20,375 bases of DNA from Pigoraptor vietnamica (taxonomy: Eukaryota > Opisthokonta > Filasterea): assembly GCA_943704525.1 (NCBI GenBank), contig CALSCQ010001364.1, positions 1 through 20,375 on the forward strand, written 5' to 3'. The notes under the pieces are model-generated. The model saw nothing but the letters and a program-made list of their open reading frames with translations, was not told where the DNA came from and searched no databases. A program made the translations under genes and the position numbers. This document shows positions 1 through 8,687 of the stretch, in pieces. How positions within the stretch are numbered: position 1 is the stretch's first letter; every line of letters starts with the position of its first letter.

Positions 1-114
<114 letters not shown>

Positions 115-122
115 TGCACCAG

Positions 123-360
123 GGGTCGCATTGCGCGGGTGGTGGTCTATTCGTCAGGGCTCGTGGGTGGCCTCGGTTACTACTACACGTCGCACATCGA
201 GGGCGCACCGGAGACTGGTCGCCTGCGCTTCCTTGCGCTCTCTCGCTCGGACGAGAGCATGATGAGCGAACTCGCGTATGCGGAAGTCACGAACGTGCAC
301 CAGGGCAAGTTCTTTCCGCCGGTGAGTGAGTGTGATGGCATGTGTGCGTGTTTGTGTGTA

Positions 361-404
<44 letters not shown>

Positions 405-1717
405 TGCGCGCGTGTATTAGGCGTGTGTATGTTATATTAGGTTGTGCCTGGGTGTGCGTCTGTGGCCGTGCGTGTGCGCGCGTGGGAATATGTAGTCCCT
501 CCCTCTGTAACCGCGTACCATTTCTCTCTTGCCCCTCATCCGAACGCTCGCCTCCTCACGCAGGGCCATCCAAGCCGCGTGCGCGTGGAGCGTGTGGCGC
601 ACCGCCTCATCGCTGTCGTGGACCCGACCCTCGAGCACTCGTGGGAACTGCACGTGATCGACGACCCCACCGAAAACGCGTTTGTGCTGCCCGGCGGAAA
701 GATATTCGTCTACGGCGGCATACTCAAGACGCTCGACACGGACGACAAGCTCGCGATTGTGCTGGGACACGAAATGGCACACGCCATGGCAAGGTGCGTG
801 TCTGTGGGTGTGAGAGGGATGTGTGTGTGTGTGGGGGGGGGGGGGGGGGGGGGGGGTTGCACTCGCCTTCCGTGCGTCCCTCTCTCGCCATTTGTCAGTT
901 CGAGGCCTCTGTTCGCCGTTGTACCTTGGCACATATGTCCGTGCTCACTATCGCGCATTGCCGTCCTTCAACTGCTGACACCGTCACGTGCTCGTCCTAC
1001 ACAGGCACGCGGCCGAGCAGCTGAGCTTCCGCAAGGCCATCTTCCTCATTGACGCCATCGTGACGACAGCAGCCGCCCTCCTCGTCCCCGTCGATCTCCT
1101 CGCTCCTCAGGTGGAGCGCATCATGCACACACTCCGCGACACGTTCATTCTCCCGCTCTTCCTCGAAATGCCCTACTCGCGCATGCTCGAGAGCGAAGCG
1201 GACCGCATTGGGCTCTTGTACGCGGCGCGCGCGTGCTTTAATCCGTCCGCCGGACCAGTGCTGTGGCGCGAGATGGCGGCAAGGGACCCCGTGGGCGCGC
1301 ACAAACTTGGCGGGTTCTTCTCGACACACCCGGCGCACGACTCGCGGTGAGCATGCCCAGTCGTTATCAGTTTGTGTGGGGATGGAGAGTACGCAGTTGT
1401 TGGCAGTCCCTGATCCGCCTTCTAACCCCAACGTACCCTTCCATGGCCGCAGCGTGGAAGACCTCCTCGCATTCGTCCCCGAGGCTGAGGCAGAACGACA
1501 GCGCTCCAATTGTCCTGCCATGAGCGCGCATCTCTCGCGCTTCGGCCAACTCGCCGCGATGCTCCGTCGCACGGGACGTGCACTCAATCCACTCGCGTAC
1601 GGACAGTCCGAGGACAAATCGACGGCGACTCCCGTTGCGCTGCCGGTGTCGCACGGGCAGACGGCAGTGGCGGCGAAGCCTGCCGAGCGCTCGTCGGGAA
1701 ATGCACCCGCCGCGTGA
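123..1717 (+). CDS. OMA1: OMA1-like M48 metallopeptidase, 3' part, four exons
   Basis: Exons 123-321, 564-793, 1005-1346 and 1453-1717, each joined at GT-AG sites with phases that keep one frame (about 345 residues); the N-terminus lies upstream of the window. Exon 1 carries a hydrophobic segment ([18 protein letters not shown]), probably a membrane span, followed by [12 protein letters not shown], which resembles the block that precedes the OMA1 catalytic domain. The zinc site is [16 protein letters not shown] (HExxH, completed across the 793/1005 junction), and the third ligand is the glutamate in [22 protein letters not shown] is the conserved post-catalytic block. OMA1 is an inner-membrane mitochondrial stress protease that cleaves OPA1-type GTPases and other substrates; mitochondrial location here is inferred from the family. 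The last exon ([11 protein letters not shown] to the stop) is a low-complexity, Ala/Ser-rich tail without a recognised domain. Family call is strong; the exact orthologue (OMA1 versus another M48C member) is less certain. Confidence 0.88.
366..402. repeat. (TG)n microsatellite in OMA1-like intron
   Basis: Uninterrupted TG repeat shortly after the donor GTGAGT at 322, in the 242-bp intron between the first two visible exons. It is non-coding, although it creates artificial Val/Cys-rich open frames. Confidence 0.95.
833..856 (+). repeat. 24-nt poly-G run in OMA1-like intron
   Basis: Twenty-four consecutive G residues, preceded by (TG)n, about 40 nt after the donor GTGCGT at 794. Such a run could fold as a G-quadruplex in the pre-mRNA. 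Its exact length may be unreliable because homopolymers are prone to sequencing error. Confidence 0.85.
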
Positions 1718-1844
1718 TTGTCGCGATTGGCTTGGATGTCGAAAGTGCCGTCAGTGCGCGAGGGGGTGCCTTTGTGGCGAGACAAAAGCGTTGGTGTTCT
1801 GCGCGTCTGAGATTGTATCTCGGCCGCACAGTGCGTGTGTGTGC

Positions 1845-1854
1845 GTCACGTGAT
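1845..1854. promoter_or_regulatory. GTCACGTGAT E-box-like palindrome
   Basis: Ten-base element with a CACGTG core inside the 8-base palindrome TCACGTGA, in the gap downstream of the OMA1-like gene. The identical 10-mer occurs at 17827-17836 upstream of the F-box/LRR gene. CACGTG is the core bound by bHLH-type factors in many eukaryotes. Use as a binding site here is inference, and two copies in 20 kb could be chance. Confidence 0.25.
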
Positions 1855-2271
1855 GTGGGGTATGCTAACTGGGGAGATGGCGTAGGCGTGAGACCTATTA
1901 GGACTCTGCTGAGTTGAGCTCCGAATGAATCGATGTGTTGTGCCCCAATTGAAGTGAGGACACGCACATGCGCACAAAAACTGCAAGCACTCTGAAAACA
2001 ACCATCACGAGCGCGTGAAACACGTCGCGGCTGCAGTAAGCTTATTGTCACATGCTCTCGGCCGCCGGCACTCTGACCGCACCGCCGCGCATCCATAGGA
2101 AGACTGACGGAGCCAGCCCTCGGGGCGACCATGGTGCTGAAAGCTTCACCGACCAGGCTCATCTTTCTTGCACGCACACACGCACAACCCTCAACCCCCC
2201 CCCCCCTCCTCCTCGACAATTACACGCGCCTTATCAAAAACAACCTTCAGTTTAGATGGAAAATGAACGCG

Positions 2272-2398
2272 CGCAGCGATGAAACAAAGGGACGGAAGCA
2301 CGAAAGAAAGAAGGTGCGTAAGCGCGCTTGACTCGCTTTGGACCGCAGCGATGAAACAAAGGGACGGAAGCGAAAGAAAGAAGGTGCGTAAGCGCGCT
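2272..2398. repeat. Two-copy direct repeat, about 56 bp, period 72 bp
   Basis: Copies at 2272-2328 and 2344-2398 both run from CGCAGCGATGAAACAAAGGG to GGTGCGTAAGCGCGCT and differ by a 2-nt insertion in the first copy. The 15-nt spacer between them is unique. Near identity points to a recent local duplication. Each copy contains AAGGTGCGTA, which resembles a splice donor, but I see no exon that would use it. Confidence 0.85.
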
Positions 2399-2573
2399 CG
2401 CTTAACAGGGACCGTGCCGACATTCTCTTGGCCAAGGGCACGCCGTGCCCCCGAAAACAGCGCAGTAATACCCGAACTGAAGGCACAGCGAACAAAGAAA
2501 AAGAAAAAAAAAATATGGACAAGCAACTTGTGCCCGCCAATTGGCAGCACACGCACCGCTCCAAACTGCCTGA

Positions 2574-3431
2574 TCAGCGCGGGTCACCAGGTGCCGTCCG
2601 TAAGTCGTCGTGCTCGTCAGGCGCAAGGCCCTCACGCTTGGCCGTCTTCTCCGCCTTCTCGAGAGCGAAGGGGCGCGCGTGAATGAGCGAGAGGCTCTTG
2701 CGGACACAGCTGCCTTGCGAGAGGTCGCAGTCGTAGCCCGACGGACAGCAGTGCTCGTGATCGTCGCAGCACGTCGCGTTGGCCTGCGGACAGCACCCGT
2801 ACGACCCATCTGCAAGCTGGCAGCACGTCTGGCCATCCTGGCACGACGAGGTGCCGCCGGGACACGCGACGACCTTCGGTGCGGAAGACGGGACTATGCG
2901 CGCAGACGCCTCCACCAGCTGCCCGTTCCAGCGGCACACGCCCGGCGACTCGCACCTTTGGTGGACCTTGCAGCAGATTCCTCCACAGCACGTCGCCGCC
3001 TCATAAGGGCAGCAACCAAAGCCGGGGCCGTGGGGACCGACGTCGACCATCGGACAGCACGTACCGTGAGTGCCCGGCCGGCTGCCGGGGCAACTGCTGT
3101 CGTCGCAACTGCCGCCTGCAGTCAGGCTGCGATTGTCCATGCGGGTCGACGGGAGCTTACGCAAGAGCGGCACCTGCGGCTGCCCGCTGCCCGCCTGGGG
3201 CACGCACGACATGGCGTTGAGATCGCACGTTAGTCCGCTCGGACAACAGTGGACGTTATCCGCGCAGCAAGTGGCAGATCCGGACAAGGGGCAACATCCG
3301 TACGAGCCGTCAGCAAGCGGGCAGCACGTGCTGCCGTCCCGGCATGAGCTTTCGTTGTCCGCGCACACAATGTCCGCACGTGCGACGCCAACGAGGAGAA
3401 TGGGGACAAGAAGGGTTACAATGGCACGCAT
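2574..3431 (-). CDS. Secreted protein with three granulin modules
   Basis: Single exon, 285 residues. The frame stays open for 100 codons upstream, but the ATG at 3431 was chosen because it begins a clear signal peptide (MRAIVTLLVPILLVGVARA, likely cleaved before Asp20). Three granulin modules follow at residues about 23-76, 109-166 and 190-242. Each has the full set of 12 cysteines with four CC pairs, for example TCCPLADGSYGCCP in module 1. Modules 1 and 3 are close to each other; module 2 is more divergent, with a Gly/Pro-rich insertion. The last 40 residues are charged and lack cysteines. Granulins are compact disulfide-bonded modules found in animal progranulin, in plant cysteine proteases and as free proteins in amoebae, where they act outside the cell or in lysosomes. 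There is no peptidase domain here, so this is a free granulin-type protein of unknown partner. A gene symbol would be a guess. Confidence 0.9.
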   Translation of the reverse strand: MRAIVTLLVPILLVGVARADIVCADNESSCRDGSTCCPLADGSYGCCPLSGSATCCADNVHCCPSGLTCDLNAMSCVPQAGSGQPQVPLLRKLPSTRMDNRSLTAGGSCDDSSCPGSRPGTHGTCCPMVDVGPHGPGFGCCPYEAATCCGGICCKVHQRCESPGVCRWNGQLVEASARIVPSSAPKVVACPGGTSSCQDGQTCCQLADGSYGCCPQANATCCDDHEHCCPSGYDCDLSQGSCVRKSLSLIHARPFALEKAEKTAKREGLAPDEHDDLRTAPGDPR

Positions 3432-4949
3432 TTTCGCAACTGCTGGTGGCGCCGCACGACTGCCGAGTCTGCCGGGGTAGGAAAGCGGCAAATTAACTGG
3501 AGGGGAGACTACCGGAAGGTGAAGAGCGTCTTGGCAATTGAGACGTTTCAAAACCCACAAAATTAACAAACAGAGAGAGCAACTGCGTGCAATACTCAAG
3601 CATACACAGTGCGAGTCCTGAGCCCGGCCGTGCTGAGGCCGATTCAGGCACGCCGTGACACCCACACTGCCGAGCTCTGAGGTCGACTGACTCGGCAGCA
3701 CAATCACAGCAAAAGGAGAGGAGTTGCCCACTTACGGACACAAGCCCACGACGAAGCCGTAGTGGCCACGCTCTCAGTTACTGCGGCAAGGCTTTTTCGC
3801 GACCGACGTCACCGGCTTTGCCCAAAAACGCCGACCCAAACAAGCGCAAACACTCGAACCCTGGATAATCCGGCGTTATCCCGACAAACCCGTCATCCGG
3901 GGTAGAGTAATGTTACACATGTTGACGTAACGGAATTTTTCGCGCAGACTAAAATTAGCAGCAGCTGGGTGTGGGGAGCGCGCTGTTGCGCGCGTGATCT
4001 TTTGGCGGCGGGTCGTCGTCGTCCTCCCCGCACAGGACGCGCAAGTCGTCGTGGGCTCTTCGAGCTCTTGTCCGCTTCCTTTCATCGAAACAAACACATC
4101 ACTGCGCGCATGCGCCGCAGCCATGGCGCAGCGCAGGGGGACCTGGATGAGCTTGTGCAAGTCAAGAAGCTGGTTGTGCCACTTGAGACCAAAGGGCTTG
4201 ATCAGTTGGACGGCCGCAGAGATGCAGTTGTTGACCGCAGCTGCTGACAAAGGGGACCAGGCTGAGTGCGGGCGAGTTGTGTGTGGAAGAGTGCCAGTGG
4301 TCGTCGATGTGCACGGCTGGCCTCCCCGTGTGTTTTTTGTTCCGTGTTTATGGTCTTGCCTTGCTCCATCGGAACTTTGCTCTCAGTGTTGCCCCGTGCA
4401 CATCCGGTATCTCTGGGCATTAATTTGCCGGCACCCACTGCCCCGTGCGGGCGGGCGGTGAGTGGTTATTGCTCCTCACGGGCCTCGCCCGTACTTGCTT
4501 TGCGTTATGTTCTGTGTACGGCAAAACCAGCGGAATGCCTTTGTTGGCGCATCTCTGACGTTCATCCCATTTACTTGAGGAGGGAATGTGGGCCAGTCGG
4601 GCGGTGAGTTGTTGGACTGACTTTCACCCACGGTCGGAATGCGCTGTGTCCACACCGTGGTGTTGTGAGGGCTTTAACGAGCTGTGTCCACACCGTGGTG
4701 TTGTGAGGGCTTTAACGAGCTGAGTGTGCTTGTGCACATGCCCCTTTTTCGTTGAGTGAAATCGAAGTGCTGGCCCGTCCCCTTCTGTGTTTTTTTTTTT
4801 TTTTTTCGGCGTGAGTGTAATGTGTGTAGGTTGACGCTGTCGAGATTTCTAGGACTTTCGACCTGTCGCGCCTGTCCGATCGGTGCGCCTCGTACTCTTC
4901 TGTATGCGGATCTGCCAACTTCTTCCAACGGCGGCAACTTTGGGGCGCG
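3432..4949. other. Gene-poor stretch between granulin gene and kinase relic
   Basis: About 1.5 kb without a protein I can support. The first few hundred bases (to about 3740) should be the promoter and 5' UTR of the granulin gene. A 124-codon minus-strand frame at 3876-4250 begins plausibly but has no family motif and turns low-complexity. A 38-bp tandem duplication lies at 4643-4718 and a T16 run near 4791-4806. Confidence 0.5.
4643..4718. repeat. Perfect 38-bp tandem duplication
   Basis: Two adjacent identical units, 4643-4680 and 4681-4718, each starting GCTGTGTCCACACCGTGGTG and ending GGCTTTAACGA. The units abut with no spacer and I see no mismatch, so the duplication is recent or kept uniform. 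No gene overlaps it. Confidence 0.92.
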
Positions 4950-5611
4950 TTGAGCCTCTTCTCCGTTATTACCGGCGGTGGGACGTCTATTTTTTTCGGC
5001 GACAATTTCTTGCGGAAGGACATCTCCGGTTTTATGGAGAATTTTTCGGATCGCGATCGACGTAAGCGCCTTTCGGTACTCCAGCGCAGGTACGGAGCCG
5101 CGCTATCGTGTAAGCACCCCGTCCACTGCTCTGAGCTTCCCGAGGTTACGGACGGCGTGTACTCTGTGGAGCTCGCGACGATTGGCTGCAGGCGCACGAT
5201 TGACTGCGAGACGACGCTGATATATACATATGCTCGCCGATGTTCTCGATGGACTTGCCGTCTTGCACCAGGCTGGCTTCGTCCACCGCGACATGTGTGA
5301 ACCGAACATCGTCTTTGTCCCTGCGCATTTGGCTCCGCCCGCGGGCAATTTCGTCCTCGTGGATTTCGAGCACGGCGGCATTGCCGACGAAGCCCCTGAG
5401 TTGACGCTTGCCACGTGGGCCCATGTCGCAAACCTTCTCGACAACGGGAAATTTACGCGGCTGTCGGATGTCCGTCTCGTCGCACACTTGACCACAACCC
5501 CGGCGGGTGAAGGACCACATCACTGAGCGCGTCCAGGAGATAGTTGCTTTACTCCGTTTGCCGGACGCGCAGGCGGAAGTTGCCTCACATCGTTTCCGAG
5601 CGTTGCTTTGA
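4950..5611 (+). pseudogene. Decayed protein kinase-like gene
   Basis: The clearest part is an open frame from 5230: LADVLDGLAVLHQAGFVHRD, then EPNIVFV, then LVDFEHGG. This is a kinase catalytic loop (HRDxxxxN with Asp and Asn kept) and a DFE in place of the DFG metal-binding motif. FTRLSDVRLVAHL matches the position of the helix after the activation segment. Weaker similarity continues on both sides in other frames: an N-lobe/hinge-like stretch before 5214, and a helical C-terminus ending at a stop near 5611 (ERVQEIVALLRLPDAQ). At least two frame changes are therefore needed to cover one kinase domain, and no GT-AG introns explain them. Either this is a pseudogene or the assembly has indels. 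The VHRD...PNI pattern recalls divergent kinases of protists and effector-like families; the subfamily is not assigned. Confidence 0.6.
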
Positions 5612-5908
5612 TAGCCCCCCTCTCTCTTTCGGTAGCAATCGGGCGTGTTCTGGGCGTGTGGCTGTTGATGAAGCGCCTGAGATAGAGTTCCCACTCTTGT
5701 ACACTCCACTCTGTGTGTTTGTGGCTCGCTGCACAACGGGCGTCTAATGCATTGTATTGTTCTCGACGAGCCCCGAAACATAAAGGCTGCATCCTTACTT
5801 CGGTTGATACGCGAGTGCCGCCACGACGTTCCCGTCGGTATGCACGAGCTTTTACCGGGGCGAAAATTGCGCAGATTGTCCGGATGGAGCGAGCGCGCCC
5901 TCACTCCG
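5612..5908. other. Gap between kinase relic and F-box gene 1 stop
   Basis: Short convergent intergenic space holding the 3' flank of both neighbours. I see no motif, repeat or open frame worth calling. Confidence 0.5.
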
Positions 5909-8053
5909 TCAATGAACCGTGCCGTAGTCAGATTCCACGTCGTCCTCGGACCACTCAAAATCTCCGCTGTTCGCGCCGTCCTCGGACCATGCGGCCAACT
6001 CGTCGTACGTGAAATCCCCTTCGCTCGAGCACTCAGACGGGTTATGGAATTCCGAGTCACGCAAGCAGGGCACTTGCGCAAATTCGTTGGCCGTGAAGAG
6101 CGGCGCAGCGCAATCGGCAGAGCAGTCGCCGTCGCGGTCGCCAACATCGCCCTCCGAGACACCACAAGCGGCGTCCTCGCCGGTGTCTGCACGCGCATCG
6201 CACTCGTCGCCCGCAGTGTCCGACGCGCCCGTTTCATCACTCGCATCGCTCGACTGGTCAGTGTCGGTGCTTGCATACAAACGATCGTCAAGCGTAGTGC
6301 CTTCGCCCTTCGCCACGGCGGCAAAGTGTTCAGAGACAATAGCGGTAAGTTCTGCATTCGCGCATGCGTACGAGCGCCTCGTGCGCGCGTGGGTGTCGAC
6401 GACGCCATCCGGACACGCGCTCGAGAACGACCACCTCTCGGCCTCCGTCCTGGTGTCCGCGGGATCCCGTTGCCATCGCAACGGCCAGTCGTAAAGCGAC
6501 TCATACGACACGCGCCCACACACGCACGCCACCCTTCCGTCGTCGCCGTCGCTTGGTATGAGTAACCCGTCGCGACACCGATGAGAGGCCACAGAATGGC
6601 CCAGGGGGATGCTGCGGTAGCCGACACTGACGTCGAGACACACCGACGTGAGAAACCTCCACATCGATGTATTGCCGTACCACTCCGAGCCAATTTGGCC
6701 CTCTTGTTTCCGCCGCCGGCATGTCGACGGCGCCTTAATGGGACGCAGTTTCGCGCCCATAGCCTTGGGCCATTTCCACCGTGCAAGCAGTGGCATCAGC
6801 GCGCGTGCGTCAGGATCGTCCGTGAAGAACTCTGACACCTTCACGTCCCAGTGATACTCTTGCCCCGGCATCCACCACAAGACCTTGTGCGGCTTGCCAC
6901 TCGCACCGACCACAAAGTTCGTGTGGCCCGAGACGACGTCGGCGAACACGAGCGACAGGCTGACGGCGACGACCGCAAATGCGCGGTGCGGCTCGAGCGC
7001 CGGCAGGGCGGCCGAAACGGCGTCGACAAAGTCCCAGCTAAGGGTTTCTTCCTCCTGTAACAGTCGGTGGTTCCGGCAGAATGGGAAGCCAGACGCGAAT
7101 GCAAATGACCCCGCGTGTTGAAAAGGGCCCGCCAAGCCCACGCGGTATCGCAACACTGCGCGCGAGTGCGCGTAGTTCCAAGACACAACATGCCCCAACA
7201 TCTCGTCTTCATCTCTGAACGAGTCCCACCCCTGCAGCCACACGAACAGGGCCGTCTCGTCACTCGCTCCCAGCCGAAACATGCAGTCGGCGCCGATAAA
7301 GAGCAAGCTGTTGTACATTCGGTTACCACAGTCAAAGTAGTGGCGCGGGGTGTGCCTTGCAACGCGCCATCGAACAATCCGCAGCGTCTGCAGGCCCGCG
7401 TGTATGTCTTCGCACCCCGGAATCGCATCGGGCTCGTTCGCGACTGCGGGCGCAACAAAAGAACCGTCCTCCTCCCTCCTCACGCCTTCGCCCATGCGGA
7501 TGTCTGAAGCATCGTCCGACTTCCCGGCACACCCAAGCGCCTCGCAGCCGTACGAAACCATTTGCCGCACGTAGTCCGTCGCTCGGCTGGGCACGTCCCC
7601 ACCACTGGCAAATCCCCGCATTCCGTGGCCTTCCTCTGACCCAGCGGGCTCGCGCACAGGGGCCGTCGCATACGTCCTCTGCTGGCTGAATTCCTCCGCG
7701 ACGCGCTCCCATGCAAGCGTGCGCGCGCGAGCGTGGATCGTTTCCACCCACGCCCTCGACACGAACGCGGGAGACGGTCGCTTCGAGGCGTCCAATGGAA
7801 GGCCCACCGACAGCCACACGAAGAACGGAGGGGTCCAATCATTCGGATCGCCGTGTTCGGCGAACATATGGGCAAGGGCTTCGCCGCGCCGCACGAGCGC
7901 CGGCCATCGCAGACGCACAACCTTGTGAACGCGTTCGTGGAGGGCGCGACACGTCGACGCAAGCCGTGCGAGGTCGAATGGGTCGAGCAGCTGTAGAGAG
8001 AAGACGTCGTACAGGACAGTGTCGGGCAGGTCGGCGAGGCCCCGGTGCGACAT
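5909..8053 (-). CDS. F-box protein, paralog 1, with unassigned C-terminal region
   Basis: Single exon, 714 residues. The start is set by alignment with the divergent neighbour ([18 protein letters not shown] here, MAAHRGLAEIPETVLFELF there). Residues about 5-48 form an F-box ([12 protein letters not shown]...[16 protein letters not shown]), which in the family binds SKP1 in SCF ubiquitin ligases. Residues about 50-120 are strongly shared with the paralog. A variable linker (about 125-200) leads to a large shared region (about 205-530) with blocks such as [32 protein letters not shown] and YDWPLRW. Cys445, His486, His491, Cys493, Cys510 and Cys512 are shared with the paralog and could bind a metal. 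The last 120 residues are acidic and end in a short shared motif (FEWSEDD). There is no ankyrin, WD40 or leucine-rich repeat, so the substrate-binding part is of a type I do not recognise. Nuclear or cytosolic location is inferred. Confidence 0.88.
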   Translation of the reverse strand: MSHRGLADLPDTVLYDVFSLQLLDPFDLARLASTCRALHERVHKVVRLRWPALVRRGEALAHMFAEHGDPNDWTPPFFVWLSVGLPLDASKRPSPAFVSRAWVETIHARARTLAWERVAEEFSQQRTYATAPVREPAGSEEGHGMRGFASGGDVPSRATDYVRQMVSYGCEALGCAGKSDDASDIRMGEGVRREEDGSFVAPAVANEPDAIPGCEDIHAGLQTLRIVRWRVARHTPRHYFDCGNRMYNSLLFIGADCMFRLGASDETALFVWLQGWDSFRDEDEMLGHVVSWNYAHSRAVLRYRVGLAGPFQHAGSFAFASGFPFCRNHRLLQEEETLSWDFVDAVSAALPALEPHRAFAVVAVSLSLVFADVVSGHTNFVVGASGKPHKVLWWMPGQEYHWDVKVSEFFTDDPDARALMPLLARWKWPKAMGAKLRPIKAPSTCRRRKQEGQIGSEWYGNTSMWRFLTSVCLDVSVGYRSIPLGHSVASHRCRDGLLIPSDGDDGRVACVCGRVSYESLYDWPLRWQRDPADTRTEAERWSFSSACPDGVVDTHARTRRSYACANAELTAIVSEHFAAVAKGEGTTLDDRLYASTDTDQSSDASDETGASDTAGDECDARADTGEDAACGVSEGDVGDRDGDCSADCAAPLFTANEFAQVPCLRDSEFHNPSECSSEGDFTYDELAAWSEDGANSGDFEWSEDDVESDYGTVH

Positions 8054-8183
8054 GGCACCATCACTCTGAGCGCGTGCGACGACTGCTTCACCCGTAGCTC
8101 CGTTGGCGGCTGTTCCGTCTCGGGTGCCCTCTTCAACCCACCGTGTCGCTTACTCGTCCTGCTGGTGTGAAGGACAACTTCAC

Positions 8184-8371
8184 GCTGTTTCAGATGAAAG
8201 CGAACGGCGGACACACAGCCCGTCGCGACCAGCCAGTCCGCCAAACACAAATCAGCGACGAGTTCGTAACCGGCGTTGTCGAGCACGATGTCAACGACTC
8301 CGCCCGACGTCGAAATCCCTTTCAGAGCGGCGATGACGGGACGCAGGGAGGACGGGGACGTGTCAGTATTC
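8184..8371 (-). pseudogene. Orphan ARMT1/DUF89 exon
   Basis: A 188-nt segment bounded on the minus strand by an acceptor (GTGCAG before 8371) and a donor (GT at 8183-8182). It encodes [20 protein letters not shown] followed by [18 protein letters not shown]. The VDIVLDNxGxEL block is the metal-binding Asp-Asn motif of the DUF89/ARMT1 damage-control phosphatase family, which acts on sugar-phosphate metabolites. The matching next exon, which should start near the PWFVSD block with the second metal ligand, is not found in the window, nor are the N- or C-terminal exons. On the minus strand the next thing downstream is F-box gene 1. The piece therefore looks like one intact exon stranded from its gene. 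A nested arrangement, with F-box genes inside introns of a long ARMT1 gene, is possible but would need exons beyond the window. Confidence 0.72.
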
Positions 8372-8687
8372 CTGCACTGCCGAGAGCTCGGCACAATCAC
8401 TGTTTACTTTTGAGTTTGCCTTGCGCCGTTTTCTCAATCCACTTGGACTTCCGCACAACCTTTCTTTCGGCCTTTGGCTCGCTTTTCGGCAGAGGCTCCG
8501 GCTTAGAGCCCTCTTGTGTGCGGCAGTTGCCTCTCAGAGACTTTTCTCACGTCCCTTTGGGCACACAATTTCGAATTGCAAATCGGCAGTCGGTTTCAGT
8601 GTGCGCGCGGCCGGGCACCAGTGCGTGCATCTCCGCCGAAGAATGTCGGACGTTTCGTGCGCTTCGTCGCAAGCGCAGCCGCCCTTC
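8372..8687 (+). promoter_or_regulatory. Upstream region of F-box gene 2 with open 5' extension
   Basis: The F-box gene 2 frame stays open upstream to an ATG at 8421, with another ATG at 8643. The upstream codons encode an Arg/Leu/Phe-rich stretch with no counterpart in paralog 1, so it is more likely 5' UTR and promoter than protein. Together with 8054-8183 it forms the divergent control region, split by the ARMT1 exon. No TATA-like or other element is convincing. Confidence 0.4.

Larger units (their letters stand above)
1718..2573. other. Intergenic gap between convergent OMA1-like and granulin genes
   Basis: No protein with family features was found on either strand. The gap should hold the 3' UTRs of both flanking genes. 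It contains a GTCACGTGAT motif, a poly-C run near 2197-2208, a tandem duplication (2272-2398) and an A-rich stretch near 2491-2513. Open frames here are short and made of low-complexity sequence. Confidence 0.6.

Noticed and set aside
326-1024. Cys/Val-rich open frame through the (TG)n tract
   Set aside because: Produced by the microsatellite in an intron; the flanking exons clearly splice around it.
3432-3731. N-terminal extension of the granulin protein from the ATG at 3731
   Set aside because: A standard signal peptide begins at 3431; the extension would bury it.
3840-3885. tRNA-like T-arm (GGGTTCGAGTG on the minus strand)
   Set aside because: No acceptor stem, D-arm or anticodon arm can be fitted around it.
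3876-4250. A 124-codon minus-strand frame
   Set aside because: Its first half looks mildly protein-like (QLLDLHKLIQVPL), but there is no family motif and the second half is low-complexity; kept only as a note.
5747-6565. A 272-codon plus-strand frame opposite F-box gene 1
   Set aside because: Antisense shadow of the conserved frame; no domain and Arg/Val-rich composition.
5146-6786. A 546-codon open frame on the minus strand overlapping F-box gene 1
   Set aside because: It is the neighbouring frame of a GC-rich true gene, has Arg/Thr/Ser-biased composition and no family motif, while the overlapping frame has an F-box and a paralog.
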